A stretch of 64,000 bases of DNA from positions 124,001 through 188,000 of the forward strand of contig MEFD01000016.1 of NCBI GenBank assembly GCA_001724995.1, written 5' to 3'. Position numbers and translations under genes: made by a program. Each line of letters opens with the position of its first letter. Position 1 is the first letter of the stretch. Below, one piece after another: positions 19,055 to 27,588 of the stretch. The DNA is from Rubrivivax sp. SCN 71-131 (GTDB taxonomy: Bacteria; Pseudomonadota; Gammaproteobacteria; Burkholderiales; Burkholderiaceae_C). The notes under the pieces were generated by a model. It saw only the letters and a program-made list of their open reading frames with translations. It searched no databases and was not told where the DNA came from.

Positions 19055-19666
19055 TCAAGCCTTGCTGCGTGGCACCCGCCCCATCAGGTAGAACTCGTCG
19101 TTGGGTCGCATGCCGGTGACGTTGGCCAGGCGGTTGGAGAGGCCGAAGAAGGCGGTGATGGCGGCGATGTCCCAGATGTCCTCGTCGCTGAAGCCGTGCG
19201 GGCGCAGCGCCTCGAAGTCGGCCTCCTCGACCTCGTGCGAGTGCAGGCAGACCTTCATCGCGAAGTCGAGCATGGCGCGCTGGCGCGGCGGGATGTCGGC
19301 CTTGCGGTGGTTGACCGCGACCTGATCGGCGACGAGCGGCTTCTTCTCGTAGATGCGCAGGATGGCGCCGTGCGCGACCACGCAATAGAGGCAGTGATTG
19401 GCCGCCGAGGTGGCGGTGATGATCATCTCGCGCTCGCCCTTGGTGAGGCTGCCGCTGTCCTTCAGCAGCAGCGCGTCGTGGTAGGCCATGAAGGCGCGCC
19501 ACTCGGCGGGGCGATGCGCCAGGGCCAGGAAGACGTTGGGCACGAAGCCGCTCCTGGCCTGCACCTCGAGGATGCGGGCCTTCATGTCCTCGGGCAGGCC
19601 GTCCAGCCCGGGCACGGGCCAGCGGGAGATCGGGGGGGTGGTCGCAGGGGGCGTGGCTTGAGGCAT
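19055..19666 (-). CDS. AhpD-like peroxidase-related / carboxymuconolactone decarboxylase family protein
   Basis: 203-aa protein of the AhpD fold with the redox motif C-x-x-C-x-x-x-H (NHCLYCVVAHG) and the family helix KGEREMIITATSAA. Similar proteins are annotated as uncharacterised peroxidase-related enzymes and may reduce hydroperoxides through the vicinal cysteines. The ATG at 19666 begins a short proline-rich lead (MPQATPPATTPPIS). It lies 35 nt downstream of msbA and may be read through from it. Confidence 0.85.
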   Translation of the reverse strand: MPQATPPATTPPISRWPVPGLDGLPEDMKARILEVQARSGFVPNVFLALAHRPAEWRAFMAYHDALLLKDSGSLTKGEREMIITATSAANHCLYCVVAHGAILRIYEKKPLVADQVAVNHRKADIPPRQRAMLDFAMKVCLHSHEVEEADFEALRPHGFSDEDIWDIAAITAFFGLSNRLANVTGMRPNDEFYLMGRVPRSKA

Positions 19667-19701
19667 CGTCGGGCTCCTCGTCGGCTTCGGGTTCGGTGGC
19701 T

Positions 19702-21447
19702 TCAGGTGCGGAACTGCATCGCATGCAGCCGTGCGTACAGGCCGCCGCGCGCGATCAGCTCGGCGTGGCGGCCCTGCTCGACCAGGCGTCCGGCGTCGAG
19801 CACGAGCACGCGATCGGCGTGCTCGATGGTGGCGAGGCGGTGCGCGATGACCAGCGTCGTGCGCCCCTGCATCAGATGCGTGAGCGCGTCCTGCACCGCG
19901 CGCTCGCTCTCGGCGTCCAGCGCCGAGGTGGCCTCGTCGAGGATCAGCACCGGCGCATCCTTGTAGAGCGCGCGCGCGATCGCCACACGCTGGCGCTGGC
20001 CGCCGGAGAGCCGGCTGCCGTTGTGGCCGACGTTGGTCGCCAGGCCCTGCGGTAGCGCGAGCACGAAGTCCAGCAGGTTGGCCGCGCGCAGCGCGTCGCG
20101 TACGCGCGCCTCGTCGAAGGCCGCGCCGCCTTCGCCGCGCTGGCCCCCGAGTGCGACGTTGGCGGCGATGCTGTCGTTGAAGAGGACCACGTCCTGGCTG
20201 ACGAGCGCGAACTGCCGCCGCAGCGCGCGCATGTCCCAGGCACCGAGCGCAAGGCCGTCGAGGCGGATCTCGCCGGTCGTCGGCTCGATGAAGCGCGGCA
20301 GCAGGTTGGCGAGCGTGCTCTTGCCGGCCCCCGAGGGCCCGACGAGGGCCACCGTCTCGCCGGGGCGGATGTGCACGCCGACGTCGGCCAGCGCCGGCTC
20401 GGCGTCGCTGCGATAGCGCAGACCGACGTCGCGCAACTCGATCTCGCCGCGCGCACGGCCCGGGGCGTGGCCGCCACCCTGCTCGAAGGGGTGGTTCTCG
20501 ACCAGGGCCACGCCGCGCTCGACGGCGGCAAGGCCGCGCGTGATCGGCGCCATCACGTCCGAGAGATGCTTGATCGGCTGCACCAGCAGCAGCATCGCCG
20601 TGACGAAGGCGACGAAGCTGCCGACCGAGGCGCCGCCGCCGCGCGCCTGCCACAGCGCCACGGCGATCACCGCCGAAAGCGCGCATGCGGTCAGCAGTTG
20701 CGTCAGCGGCGACAGCGTGGCGCCGGCCACCACCGACTTCAGGAACAGGCGGCGCAAGCTGCGCGCGCGCTCGACGAAACGCTCGGCCTGCGCCGTCGCC
20801 GCGTCGTGCAGGCGCACGATGCGCCAGGCCAGCACGTTCTCCTCGACCACGTAGGCGAGCTCGTCGGTGGCGCCCTGCACCGAGACGGTGAGCCGGTGCA
20901 GCCGCCGCCCGAGCGTGCGCATGACGAAGGCCAGCGCCGGGAACAGCAGCGCAACGAAGAGCGTGAGCTGCCAGTTCAGCCATAGAAGATAGCAGAGCAG
21001 GGCGACCAGCGTGAGCGCGTCCCGCAGGAGCGTCAGCAGCGCGCCGATGAGCTGCGTCGTGCCCTGCTGCACCTCGTAGACCAGCGTGTTGGTGAGATGG
21101 CTGGCCGAACTGCTGCCGTAGAGCGCCGGGTCGGCGCGCAGCAGGCGATCGAACATCGCCTGGCGCAGTTGCAGCACGCCGTCCTGCGCCGCCGCGGCCA
21201 GCCCGTACTGGGCGACGAAGCCGGCCAGCCCGCGCACGGCGAACAGCAGCACGAGCGCCAGCGGGATGCTCCACAGCGGCAGGTCGCGGCTGGTGAAGCC
21301 CTTGTCCAGCAGCGGCTGCAGCAGCGCCGGAATCAGGGGCTCGGTGGCGGCGCCGACCAGTGCCCCGAGACCGGCCAGCGCCAGGGCGCGGCGGCCGTTC
21401 TTCAGGTAGGGTGCGATGCGTGAGAGACGTTCGGAGATGCTGGCCAT
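19702..21447 (-). CDS. msbA: Lipid A export ATP-binding/permease protein MsbA
   Basis: 581-aa half-transporter ABC protein. Residues 1-310 form six membrane helices; residues ~335-575 form the nucleotide-binding domain with Walker A GPSGAGKST, signature LSGGQRQRVAIARAL, Walker B VLILDEATSALD and H-loop VIAHRLATI. Length and domain order match MsbA, which flips lipid A-core across the inner membrane as a homodimer. It diverges from tolB, another envelope gene, with 128 nt between the starts. Confidence 0.9.
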   Translation of the reverse strand: MASISERLSRIAPYLKNGRRALALAGLGALVGAATEPLIPALLQPLLDKGFTSRDLPLWSIPLALVLLFAVRGLAGFVAQYGLAAAAQDGVLQLRQAMFDRLLRADPALYGSSSASHLTNTLVYEVQQGTTQLIGALLTLLRDALTLVALLCYLLWLNWQLTLFVALLFPALAFVMRTLGRRLHRLTVSVQGATDELAYVVEENVLAWRIVRLHDAATAQAERFVERARSLRRLFLKSVVAGATLSPLTQLLTACALSAVIAVALWQARGGGASVGSFVAFVTAMLLLVQPIKHLSDVMAPITRGLAAVERGVALVENHPFEQGGGHAPGRARGEIELRDVGLRYRSDAEPALADVGVHIRPGETVALVGPSGAGKSTLANLLPRFIEPTTGEIRLDGLALGAWDMRALRRQFALVSQDVVLFNDSIAANVALGGQRGEGGAAFDEARVRDALRAANLLDFVLALPQGLATNVGHNGSRLSGGQRQRVAIARALYKDAPVLILDEATSALDAESERAVQDALTHLMQGRTTLVIAHRLATIEHADRVLVLDAGRLVEQGRHAELIARGGLYARLHAMQFRT

Positions 21448-21476
21448 GGCGCGCGGGCATTATCGCGGCCGATGCC

Positions 21477-21482
21477 TACAAT
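21477..21482 (+). promoter_or_regulatory. Possible -10 element for tolB-pal-cpoB
   Basis: TACAAT stands out in the GC-rich msbA/tolB divergent region, about 95 nt upstream of the tolB start. No convincing -35 is seen. Confidence 0.3.
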
Positions 21483-21575
21483 CGAAGCCCGATGCCGCCG
21501 CACCGATGCGCCGTCCGCTCATGCGCCTGGGTGCGGCGATTGAACCAATTCGAAACGATGCGATCCACAGGCTTC

Positions 21576-22856
21576 ATGCCTTCCCGCCGACAAGCCCTGC
21601 GGACCCTGGGTGCGTGCACCGCGGTCTGTGCCCTGCCGGCAGCGGCGCAGTTCCGCGTCGAGATCGCCGGCGTCGGCGCGACGCAGATCCCGATCGTCGT
21701 CGGCGACTTCCGCAGCGAGGCGGTTTCCGGCACGGCGATCGGCGAGATCGTGCGTGCCGACCTCGCGCGCAGCGGCCTCTTTCGCAGCAGCAACTCGCCC
21801 GAGGCGCTGGACGAGCGCGCGAGCATCGTCGCCGCCGACTGGCGTGCGCGCGGCACGGATGCGGTCGTCGGCGGTTCCGTCGCGCGTCTGGCCGACGGCC
21901 GCTTCGACGTGCGCTACAAGCTCTGGGACGCGGTGCGCGGCGAGGAGCTTCTCGGCCGCAGCCAGATCGTCGTTGCCGCCGACCTGCGCCTGGCCGCGCA
22001 CCGCGTCGCCGACGAGATCTACCAGTCGCTGCTGGGCGAGCCCGGCGTCTTCGCCACGCGCATCGCCTACGTGCTGCGCAGCGGTCGCCGCCATACGCTC
22101 TACGTCACCGATGCCGACGGCGAGCGTCCCCAGGTGGCGCTGGCCAGCGCCGAGCCGATCATCTCGCCGGCCTGGTCGCCCGACGGTCGCGAGCTCGCCT
22201 ACGTCTCCTTCGAATCGCAGAAGGCCGTGGTCTGGGTGCAGAACCTGGTCAGCGGCGAGCGCCGCGCGCTCGCCGCCTTCCGCGGCTCCAACAGCGCGCC
22301 GGCTTGGGCGCCCGATGGCCGCGAGCTCGTCGTCACGCTGTCGACGACGGGCATCGCGCAGTTGTACGTGATGCCGCGCGCCGGCGGCAGCCCGCGCAGG
22401 CTGACGAGCAGCAGCGCGATCGACACCGAAGCCGCCTACAGCCCCGATGGCCGCTTCGTCTACTTCGTCAGCGACCGCGGCGGCAGCCCGCAGATCTACC
22501 GCGTCGCGGCGACCGGCGGCAGCGCCGAGCGCCTGACGTTCTCGGGTTCGCAGAACACCAGCCCGGCGATCAGCCCCGACGGCCGGCTTATGACCTTCGT
22601 GACGCGGCAGGGCGGCGGCGCCTACAAGGTGGCGCTGATGGATCTCGCCGCCGGCGGCGGCACGCGGCTGCTCACCGAGACCCGCGACGACGAAAGCCCG
22701 AGCTTCGCGCCCAACGGACGGCTCATCGTCTACGCCACGCGCGAGCGCGGACGCGACGCATTGATGACGACCACGCTCGATGGCAAGATCAAGACGCGTC
22801 TGGTGAGCACCGGCGCCGACATGCTGGAGCCCGCCTGGGGCCCGTTCAACCGCTGA
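21576..22856 (+). CDS. tolB: Tol-Pal system beta-propeller protein TolB
   Basis: 426-aa periplasmic protein. The N-terminal signal MPSRRQALRTLGACTAVCALPAAAQ contains a twin arginine, so Tat export is possible. The mature protein has the TolB D1 domain (FRVEIAGVGATQIPIVVGDF) followed by a five-bladed propeller with repeats such as SPAWSPDGRELAYVSFE, APAWAPDGREL, EAAYSPDGRFVYFVSDRGGSPQIY and SPAISPDGRL. TolB couples Pal to the inner-membrane Tol complex. Starts at 21558 and 21492 are also possible; none has a strong ribosome site. tolQRA are not adjacent. pal follows 68 nt later. Confidence 0.92.
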   Translation: MPSRRQALRTLGACTAVCALPAAAQFRVEIAGVGATQIPIVVGDFRSEAVSGTAIGEIVRADLARSGLFRSSNSPEALDERASIVAADWRARGTDAVVGGSVARLADGRFDVRYKLWDAVRGEELLGRSQIVVAADLRLAAHRVADEIYQSLLGEPGVFATRIAYVLRSGRRHTLYVTDADGERPQVALASAEPIISPAWSPDGRELAYVSFESQKAVVWVQNLVSGERRALAAFRGSNSAPAWAPDGRELVVTLSTTGIAQLYVMPRAGGSPRRLTSSSAIDTEAAYSPDGRFVYFVSDRGGSPQIYRVAATGGSAERLTFSGSQNTSPAISPDGRLMTFVTRQGGGAYKVALMDLAAGGGTRLLTETRDDESPSFAPNGRLIVYATRERGRDALMTTTLDGKIKTRLVSTGADMLEPAWGPFNR

Positions 22857-22924
22857 GGGCGCGTGCTGGCGCGAGCGCTCCGCCATCCGGCCATCGTTTC
22901 TTTGACCCGCTCGAGGAGTAGCAG

Positions 22925-23491
22925 ATGAAACCAGGATTGTCCCTTTGCGGGGCCGCGCTTGCCGCGGCCGCTCTGCTGGCGGGTTGCGCCTCGGGCGTGA
23001 AGCTCAACGACCAGGTTCCGGTGGAGTCGCGCACGCCGACGCCGCTGGCCGAAGGCGCGGGCGCCGCGGGCGGCCAGGGTGCCGCGAGCACGGGCGCGAC
23101 CTCGCAGTCGCAGGTGGCCAGCGTCGATCTCACCGGCAAGAACGGTTCCGCCGCCGCCAACGGCGTCGCGCGCATCATCTATTTCGACTTCGACAGCTTC
23201 GTCGTCGGTGACGCCTATCGGCCGGTGGTCGAGGGCAACGCCAAACGCCTGGTGGCCGAGCGGCAGCTGCGCATGGTCGTCGAAGGCCACACCGACGAGC
23301 GCGGCAGCCGCGAGTACAACCTGGCGCTTGGCCAGAAGCGCGCCGAGGCGGTGCTGCGCGCGCTCGAGCTGCTGGGCGCGAGCGCCAGCCGCGTCGAGGC
23401 GGTGAGCTTCGGCGAGGAACGCCCGGCGGCGCAGGGCAGCAACGAAGAGGCCTGGGCGCAGAACCGTCGCGCCGAGCTGAAGGATCGCTGA
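22925..23491 (+). CDS. pal: Peptidoglycan-associated lipoprotein Pal
   Basis: 188 aa. The lipobox LLAGC places the lipidated cysteine at residue 21. A low-complexity Ala/Gly linker (about 40-75) precedes the OmpA-like domain: IIYFDFDSFVV, VEGHTDERGSREYNLALGQKRAEAVLRAL and NRRAEL are the peptidoglycan-binding signatures. It anchors the outer membrane to the cell wall and is the partner of TolB. It has a GAGGAG ribosome site. Confidence 0.96.
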   Translation: MKPGLSLCGAALAAAALLAGCASGVKLNDQVPVESRTPTPLAEGAGAAGGQGAASTGATSQSQVASVDLTGKNGSAAANGVARIIYFDFDSFVVGDAYRPVVEGNAKRLVAERQLRMVVEGHTDERGSREYNLALGQKRAEAVLRALELLGASASRVEAVSFGEERPAAQGSNEEAWAQNRRAELKDR

Positions 23492-23492
23492 C

Positions 23493-24332
23493 TTGGCTGC
23501 GCTGCGCAGAGCCTTCGGCGCAGTGCGCGCCGCGTTCGCATCGGCGCCGCGGCTTGCCGCGCCCGCCCTCGTCGGCTTGCTGATGCTGCAGCCGCTGCAG
23601 CCGGTGCATGCCGCCCTGTTCGAGGACGACGAGGCGCGCCGCGCCATCCTCGACCTGCGCGCGCGCGTGACGCAGAGCGAGGAACAGCAGCGCGCGCGCC
23701 TGGCCGAGCTGACGCAGACGAACGCCCGACTGCTGGAGCAGGTGGCGACGCTGCAGCGCAGCCTGCTCGAGCTCAACAGCCAGATCGAGGGCCTGCGCGG
23801 CGAACTCGCCGGCCTGCGCGGCGGCAACGAGGTGATGCAGCGCGAAGTCGCCGAACTGCAGAAGCGCCAGCGCGACCTCGGGCAGGCAGTGGACGAGCGC
23901 CTGCGCCGCTTCGAGCCGGTGCGCGTGAGCCTGGACGGGCAGGAGTTCAGCGCCGAGCCCGAGGAGCGCAAGGGCTACGAGGAGGCGCTGGCGCTGCTGC
24001 GCGCCGGCGAATTCGACAAGGCCGCACCGGCGCTGGCCGCCTTCCTGCGCCGCTACCCGACCAGTGGCTACGCCCCTGCGGCGCGTTTCTGGCTCGGCAA
24101 CGCGCAGTACGCGCGGCGCGACTACAAGGAGGCGATCGGCAGCTTCCGCACCTTCGTCACCGCGGCCCCCGAGCACCCGCGCGCGCCCGAGGCGCTGCTG
24201 GCGCTGGCCAACAGCCAGGCCGAGATGAAGGACACCAAGGCCGCGCGCAAGACGATCGAGGAACTGATGAAGACCTATCCGAAGTCCGAAGCGGCGCAGG
24301 CGGGCAAGGATCGCCTGGCGTCGCTGCGCTGA
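23493..24332 (+). CDS. cpoB: Cell division coordinator CpoB (YbgF)
   Basis: 279 aa with an N-terminal signal (ending about QPVHA), a long coiled coil (residues ~47-140, rich in EQQRARLAELTQTNARLLEQVATLQ) that drives trimerisation, and C-terminal TPR repeats (YEEALALLRAGEFDKAAPALAAFLRRYPTSGYAPAARFWLGNAQYARRDYKEAIGSF). This is the CpoB layout that links peptidoglycan synthesis with Tol function. The start appears to be TTG at 23493, 1 nt after the pal stop, with AAGGA upstream in the end of pal; no ATG is suitably placed. Confidence 0.9.
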   Translation: MAALRRAFGAVRAAFASAPRLAAPALVGLLMLQPLQPVHAALFEDDEARRAILDLRARVTQSEEQQRARLAELTQTNARLLEQVATLQRSLLELNSQIEGLRGELAGLRGGNEVMQREVAELQKRQRDLGQAVDERLRRFEPVRVSLDGQEFSAEPEERKGYEEALALLRAGEFDKAAPALAAFLRRYPTSGYAPAARFWLGNAQYARRDYKEAIGSFRTFVTAAPEHPRAPEALLALANSQAEMKDTKAARKTIEELMKTYPKSEAAQAGKDRLASLR

Positions 24333-24386
24333 AGGGCTTGGGCGGGCGCTGAGTCGTCCTTCGGCGGTCGTCGCGCGCCGCATGCC

Positions 24387-24412
24387 GGGGCCCGCCGAAG
24401 GGCGGGCGCCCC
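24387..24412. terminator. Hairpin downstream of cpoB
   Basis: GGGGCCCGCC and GGCGGGCGCCCC pair with a 2-nt bulge around a GAAG loop, 55 nt after the cpoB stop. There is no T-run. It ends just before the -10 of the next gene, so it could separate the tol block from it. Confidence 0.4.
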
Positions 24413-24417
24413 ACTCC

Positions 24418-24423
24418 TAGAAT
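24418..24423 (+). promoter_or_regulatory. -10 element giving a near-leaderless yeeE transcript
   Basis: TAGAAT lies 9 nt upstream of the ATG at 24432. Transcription would start around 24430, leaving almost no 5' leader. No ribosome site precedes the ATG, which fits leaderless translation. Confidence 0.4.
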
Positions 24424-24431
24424 CGCGCGCC

Positions 24432-25547
24432 ATGGCGGAATCCGACCTCCCCGGCCTCGTCCAACTGGTGTTGTGGACGGGCTTTGCGCTGGCGGTCGTC
24501 TTCGGTGCGATCGCGCAGCGCACGCACTTCTGCACCATGGGCGCGGTGTCCGACATCGTCAACATCGGGGACTGGGCGCGCATGCGCATGTGGGCGCTGG
24601 CGCTCGGGGTGGCGATGATCGGCTTCAACCTGATGGTGGGCCTGGGCTGGATCGAGGCGCGCAACACCATCTATGCCGGGCCGCGCCTGGTGTGGCTCTC
24701 CAACATCGTCGGCGGGCTGTTGTTCGGCATCGGCATGGTGCTGTCCTCGGGTTGCGGCTTCAAGACGCTTGTGCGCATCGGCGGCGGCAACCTGAAGTCG
24801 GTGGTCGTGTTCCTGGTGCTCGGCTTGTCGGCCTACGCGACGATGCGCGGCCTCACCGCCGTCTGGCGCGTGGCCAGCGTGGATGCGGTGGCGGCCACGC
24901 TGGCGCCGGGCCAGGACCTGCCCTCGCTGCTGGCCGCCGGCACCGGCGTGGCGCGCCCGACGCTGGCGCTGGGGCTGGGCGTCGGCCTGGGCCTCGTCTT
25001 CGTCGCCTTCGCGCTCGCGCGTCGCGAGGGGCGCAGCGCCGACGTGCTGCTGGGGGGCCTGGGCAGCGGCGCCGCGGTGGCGGCGATCTGGTGGGTGTCG
25101 GGGCGGCTGGGCTTCGTCGCCGAGCATCCGCAGACGCTCGAGGCAAGCTTCCTCGCCACCAATTCGCGCAGCATGGAGTCCTTGTCCTTCGTCGCCCCGG
25201 TGGCCTATACGGTCGACTGGCTGATCCTCTTCAGCGACACCAGCAAGGTGCTCACGCTGGGCATCGTCACCGTGCTCGGCGTCATCGTCGGTTCGGCGCT
25301 GATGGCGCTGGCCACGCGCAGCTTCCGCTGGGAAGGCTTTGGCGGCGTCGAGGACACGGCCTGCCATCTCGCCGGCGGCACGCTGATGGGCGTGGGCGGC
25401 GTCACGGCGATGGGTTGCACCATCGGCCAGGGCCTCTCCGGCATCTCGACGCTGGCCATCGGCAGCTTCATCGCGCTGGTCTCCATCATCGTCGGCGCGG
25501 TGCTCGCGCTGCGCTGGCAGGCGTGGCGGCTGGAACGCAGCCTTTGA
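24432..25547 (+). CDS. YeeE/YedE family sulfur-compound transporter
   Basis: 371-aa polytopic membrane protein. The conserved cysteines of the YeeE/YedE (thiosulfate uptake, TsuA-like) family are present in THFCTMGAVSDI, VLSSGCGFKTLVRIGGGNLKS and TAMGCTIGQGLSGISTLAIGSF. These pass sulfur species through persulfide-like relays in characterised members. It is longer than TsuA half-type proteins because both halves are fused. Its TGA stop overlaps the TTG start of tcdA. Confidence 0.9.
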   Translation: MAESDLPGLVQLVLWTGFALAVVFGAIAQRTHFCTMGAVSDIVNIGDWARMRMWALALGVAMIGFNLMVGLGWIEARNTIYAGPRLVWLSNIVGGLLFGIGMVLSSGCGFKTLVRIGGGNLKSVVVFLVLGLSAYATMRGLTAVWRVASVDAVAATLAPGQDLPSLLAAGTGVARPTLALGLGVGLGLVFVAFALARREGRSADVLLGGLGSGAAVAAIWWVSGRLGFVAEHPQTLEASFLATNSRSMESLSFVAPVAYTVDWLILFSDTSKVLTLGIVTVLGVIVGSALMALATRSFRWEGFGGVEDTACHLAGGTLMGVGGVTAMGCTIGQGLSGISTLAIGSFIALVSIIVGAVLALRWQAWRLERSL

Positions 25548-26317
25548 GCGGCGCGACGCCCGGCGACGCCGACCTCGAACGCCGCTTCGGCGGCCTGCGC
25601 CGCCTGCACGGCGACGCCGGCTACGCGCGCCTGCGCAGCGCGCGCGTGGCCGTCGTCGGCCTCGGCGGCGTGGGCTCGTGGACGGTGGAGGCGCTGGCGC
25701 GCAGCGGTGTGGCCGAACTCGTGCTGTTCGACCTCGACCACGTCGCCGAATCCAACGTCAACCGCCAGGTGCAGGCGCTCACGCACACCCTGGGCCAGGC
25801 CAAGGCCGTCGCGCTGGCCGAACGCGTGGCGGCGATCCATCCGGGATGCCGGGTGCACGCGATCGAGGACTTCGTGCAGCCGCAGAACTGGCCGGCATTG
25901 CTGACGCAGCCGGTGGACGTGCTGATCGACGCCTGCGACCAGGTGCCGGCCAAGGCGGCGCTGGCGGCGTGGGCGCTGGCCACGCGGACCCCGTTCGTCT
26001 GCGTCGGCGCGGCCGGGGGCAAGCGGCGCGCGCAAGAGGTGGCCGTCGAGGACCTGGCTGCGGTCACGCACGACCCTCTGCTGGCCAGCCTGCGGCAGCG
26101 CCTGCGCCGAAGCGGCGCCGCGCTGCGCCACGGAGCCATCGGCGTGCGCTGCGTGTTCTCGCGCGAGCCCGTGCAGCGGCCGACGGCCGGCGCATGTGAC
26201 CGCGGCGCCCCCGGTGCGCCCCTGGCCTGTGCCGGCTACGGCTCGTCGGTCACGGTCACCGCGACCTTCGGCATGGTCGCCGCGGGCGAGGCGATCGCGC
26301 AACGCCTGCGCGACTGA
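25544..26317 (+). CDS. tcdA: tRNA threonylcarbamoyladenosine dehydratase TcdA
   Basis: 257-aa E1-like enzyme with the ThiF/MoeB nucleotide fold: VAVVGLGGVGSWTVEALARSGVAELVLFDLDHVAESNVNRQ binds ATP. The C-terminal SSVTVTATFGMVAAGEAI is typical of TcdA (CsdL). It cyclises t6A at position 37 of ANN-decoding tRNAs, including tRNA-Lys, whose genes follow directly. The start is a TTG at 25544 overlapping the yeeE stop (TTGA); no ATG is available before the fold begins. Confidence 0.92.
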   Translation: MSGATPGDADLERRFGGLRRLHGDAGYARLRSARVAVVGLGGVGSWTVEALARSGVAELVLFDLDHVAESNVNRQVQALTHTLGQAKAVALAERVAAIHPGCRVHAIEDFVQPQNWPALLTQPVDVLIDACDQVPAKAALAAWALATRTPFVCVGAAGGKRRAQEVAVEDLAAVTHDPLLASLRQRLRRSGAALRHGAIGVRCVFSREPVQRPTAGACDRGAPGAPLACAGYGSSVTVTATFGMVAAGEAIAQRLRD

Positions 26318-26355
26318 GGCGCAGGCGGCGCTGTCGGCCGCCGAAAATCGGTGGC

Positions 26356-26361
26356 TATAAT
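26356..26361 (+). promoter_or_regulatory. -10 element of the tRNA-Lys pair
   Basis: A perfect TATAAT stands 17 nt ahead of the first tRNA, which is strong for this GC-rich sequence. The -35 region (TGTCGG near 26332) is weak. Confidence 0.6.
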
Positions 26362-26378
26362 GCGCGGCTCTGCGGATG

Positions 26379-26454
26379 GGGTCGTTAGCTCAGTCGGTAG
26401 AGCAGCGGACTTTTAATCCGTTGGTCGCAGGTTCGAATCCTGCACGACCCACCA
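26379..26454 (+). tRNA. tRNA-Lys (anticodon TTT)
   Basis: 76-nt cloverleaf with encoded CCA. The acceptor stem GGGTCGT pairs with ACGACCC; the anticodon loop CTTTTAA reads TTT; the T-arm contains GGTTCGAATCC. Confidence 0.97.
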
Positions 26455-26475
26455 AGCGTGCAGGCAAGGTTTCAG

Positions 26476-26551
26476 GGGCTCTTAGCTCAGCTGGTAGAGC
26501 AGCGGACTCTTAATCCGTTGGTCGTAGGTTCGAATCCTACAGGGCCCACCA
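26476..26551 (+). tRNA. tRNA-Lys (anticodon CTT)
   Basis: 76-nt cloverleaf with encoded CCA, 21 nt after the first. The acceptor stem GGGCTCT pairs with AGGGCCC (one G-U); the anticodon loop CTCTTAA reads CTT. The body is almost identical to the TTT gene, so this looks like a tandem duplication. Confidence 0.97.
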
Positions 26552-26706
26552 AATACGGCTGCATGGACGGGAAGCGCGCACTGACAAGCGGCTTCCCGTT
26601 CTTGCTTTCGTCGCCCTTGCTCGTCAGGCCAGCAGCTGGCGGAGCCCGGCACCTCCGACTGCACTGGCATCCGGTCGAAGAGTGCCGCGGTCGACCCGCT
26701 TTGCGC

Positions 26707-27111
26707 TCACGCCTGCCGCAGCGCGAAGGCCTCGCGCGCGAGCCAAAGCGTGGCGACGATGATGGCCGTGCCGCCGACGAGCACGAGCAATGGCGGCACG
26801 CCGGCCAGCAGGTGCAGGACGATGCCCACGGGCATCAGCAGGCCGGCAAGCGCGAGCCAGGAGATCCAGCGTGCGCGGGGGGCGGGCACCGGCAGCTTCA
26901 GCAGGGTGAGGCCGACGGCGACGTTGATGAGCCCGAGCAGCGCCCCGTGCGCGTGCCCGAGGCGCAGTTCGAAGTGCGTGCCGGTGGCGTACTGCGCGAT
27001 CCACTGCTCGCGTGCGGGCGCGAGGTCGTGCATGTAGCCGAGGACGAAGCCCACGGCCATGAAGAGGGCGATGAAGAGGAAACCCCAGCCGACGTTCCTT
27101 CTGCCCTGCAT
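26707..27111 (-). CDS. Small four-helix membrane protein, function unknown
   Basis: 134 aa with four predicted membrane segments (residues ~9-27, 55-72, 82-103 and 106-124). A histidine pair HAHG at the start of helix 2 (RLGHAHGALLGLINVAVGL) could bind a metal or heme, but I do not recognise the family. Its neighbours are the tRNA pair and the RidA-like gene, and neither suggests a role. Residue composition and the hydrophobic pattern support a real gene; the ATG at 27111 follows a purine-rich GAAGG. Confidence 0.7.
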   Translation of the reverse strand: MQGRRNVGWGFLFIALFMAVGFVLGYMHDLAPAREQWIAQYATGTHFELRLGHAHGALLGLINVAVGLTLLKLPVPAPRARWISWLALAGLLMPVGIVLHLLAGVPPLLVLVGGTAIIVATLWLAREAFALRQA

Positions 27112-27193
27112 GCCGTGCTCCCGTAGTCCCGTCGCGCCATCGTAGCGGCGGCGCCGGCAGGGCGCGAGGTGCGATCCCTGCCGCCGGGTCGGG

Positions 27194-27586
27194 CTAGTCC
27201 GGCACGATCGCCGTGACCTCGATCTCGACCTTGGCGCGCTCTTCCATCAGCGCCGAGACCTCGACCGCGGTCATCGCCGCGTTGTAGGCGCCGATGATCT
27301 CGCGGAAGGCGCGGCCGATCTCGCGCCCCGCGGCCTGATATTCGCGGCGGTCGGTGACGTACCAGGTCATGCGCACGATGTGCTCGGGCCGGGCGCCGTC
27401 CTCGGCGAGCACGGCAACGACGTTCTGCAGCGCCTGGCGCACCTGGTCGACGAGGTCGTCGCTGTGAAAGCGGCCGTCGCCGTCCCAGCCGATCATGCCG
27501 GCCACGCAGACCGTGCGCCCGCGCGCGGAGACGCCGTTGGCGTAGCCCCTGGGCTTGGCCCACGAGGCGGGTTGCAGGACCTTCAT
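27194..27586 (-). CDS. RidA-like protein, paralogue of the 11952 gene (catalytic Arg absent)
   Basis: 130-aa RidA-fold protein, closely similar to the one at 11952-12377 (shared KGYANGV/RGYANGV, AGMIGWD, FHSDD, ARPEHIVRMTWYV, IGAYNAAMTAVEV). It also has Met (M106) where RidA has its substrate-binding Arg. It ends the compact operon abmA-SDR-MarR-RidA, 2 nt after the MarR stop. The same substitution in both paralogues points to a separate subfamily with its own task, perhaps binding a CoA-pathway intermediate rather than hydrolysing imines. Confidence 0.86.
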   Translation of the reverse strand: MKVLQPASWAKPRGYANGVSARGRTVCVAGMIGWDGDGRFHSDDLVDQVRQALQNVVAVLAEDGARPEHIVRMTWYVTDRREYQAAGREIGRAFREIIGAYNAAMTAVEVSALMEERAKVEIEVTAIVPD

Positions 27587-27588
27587 CG

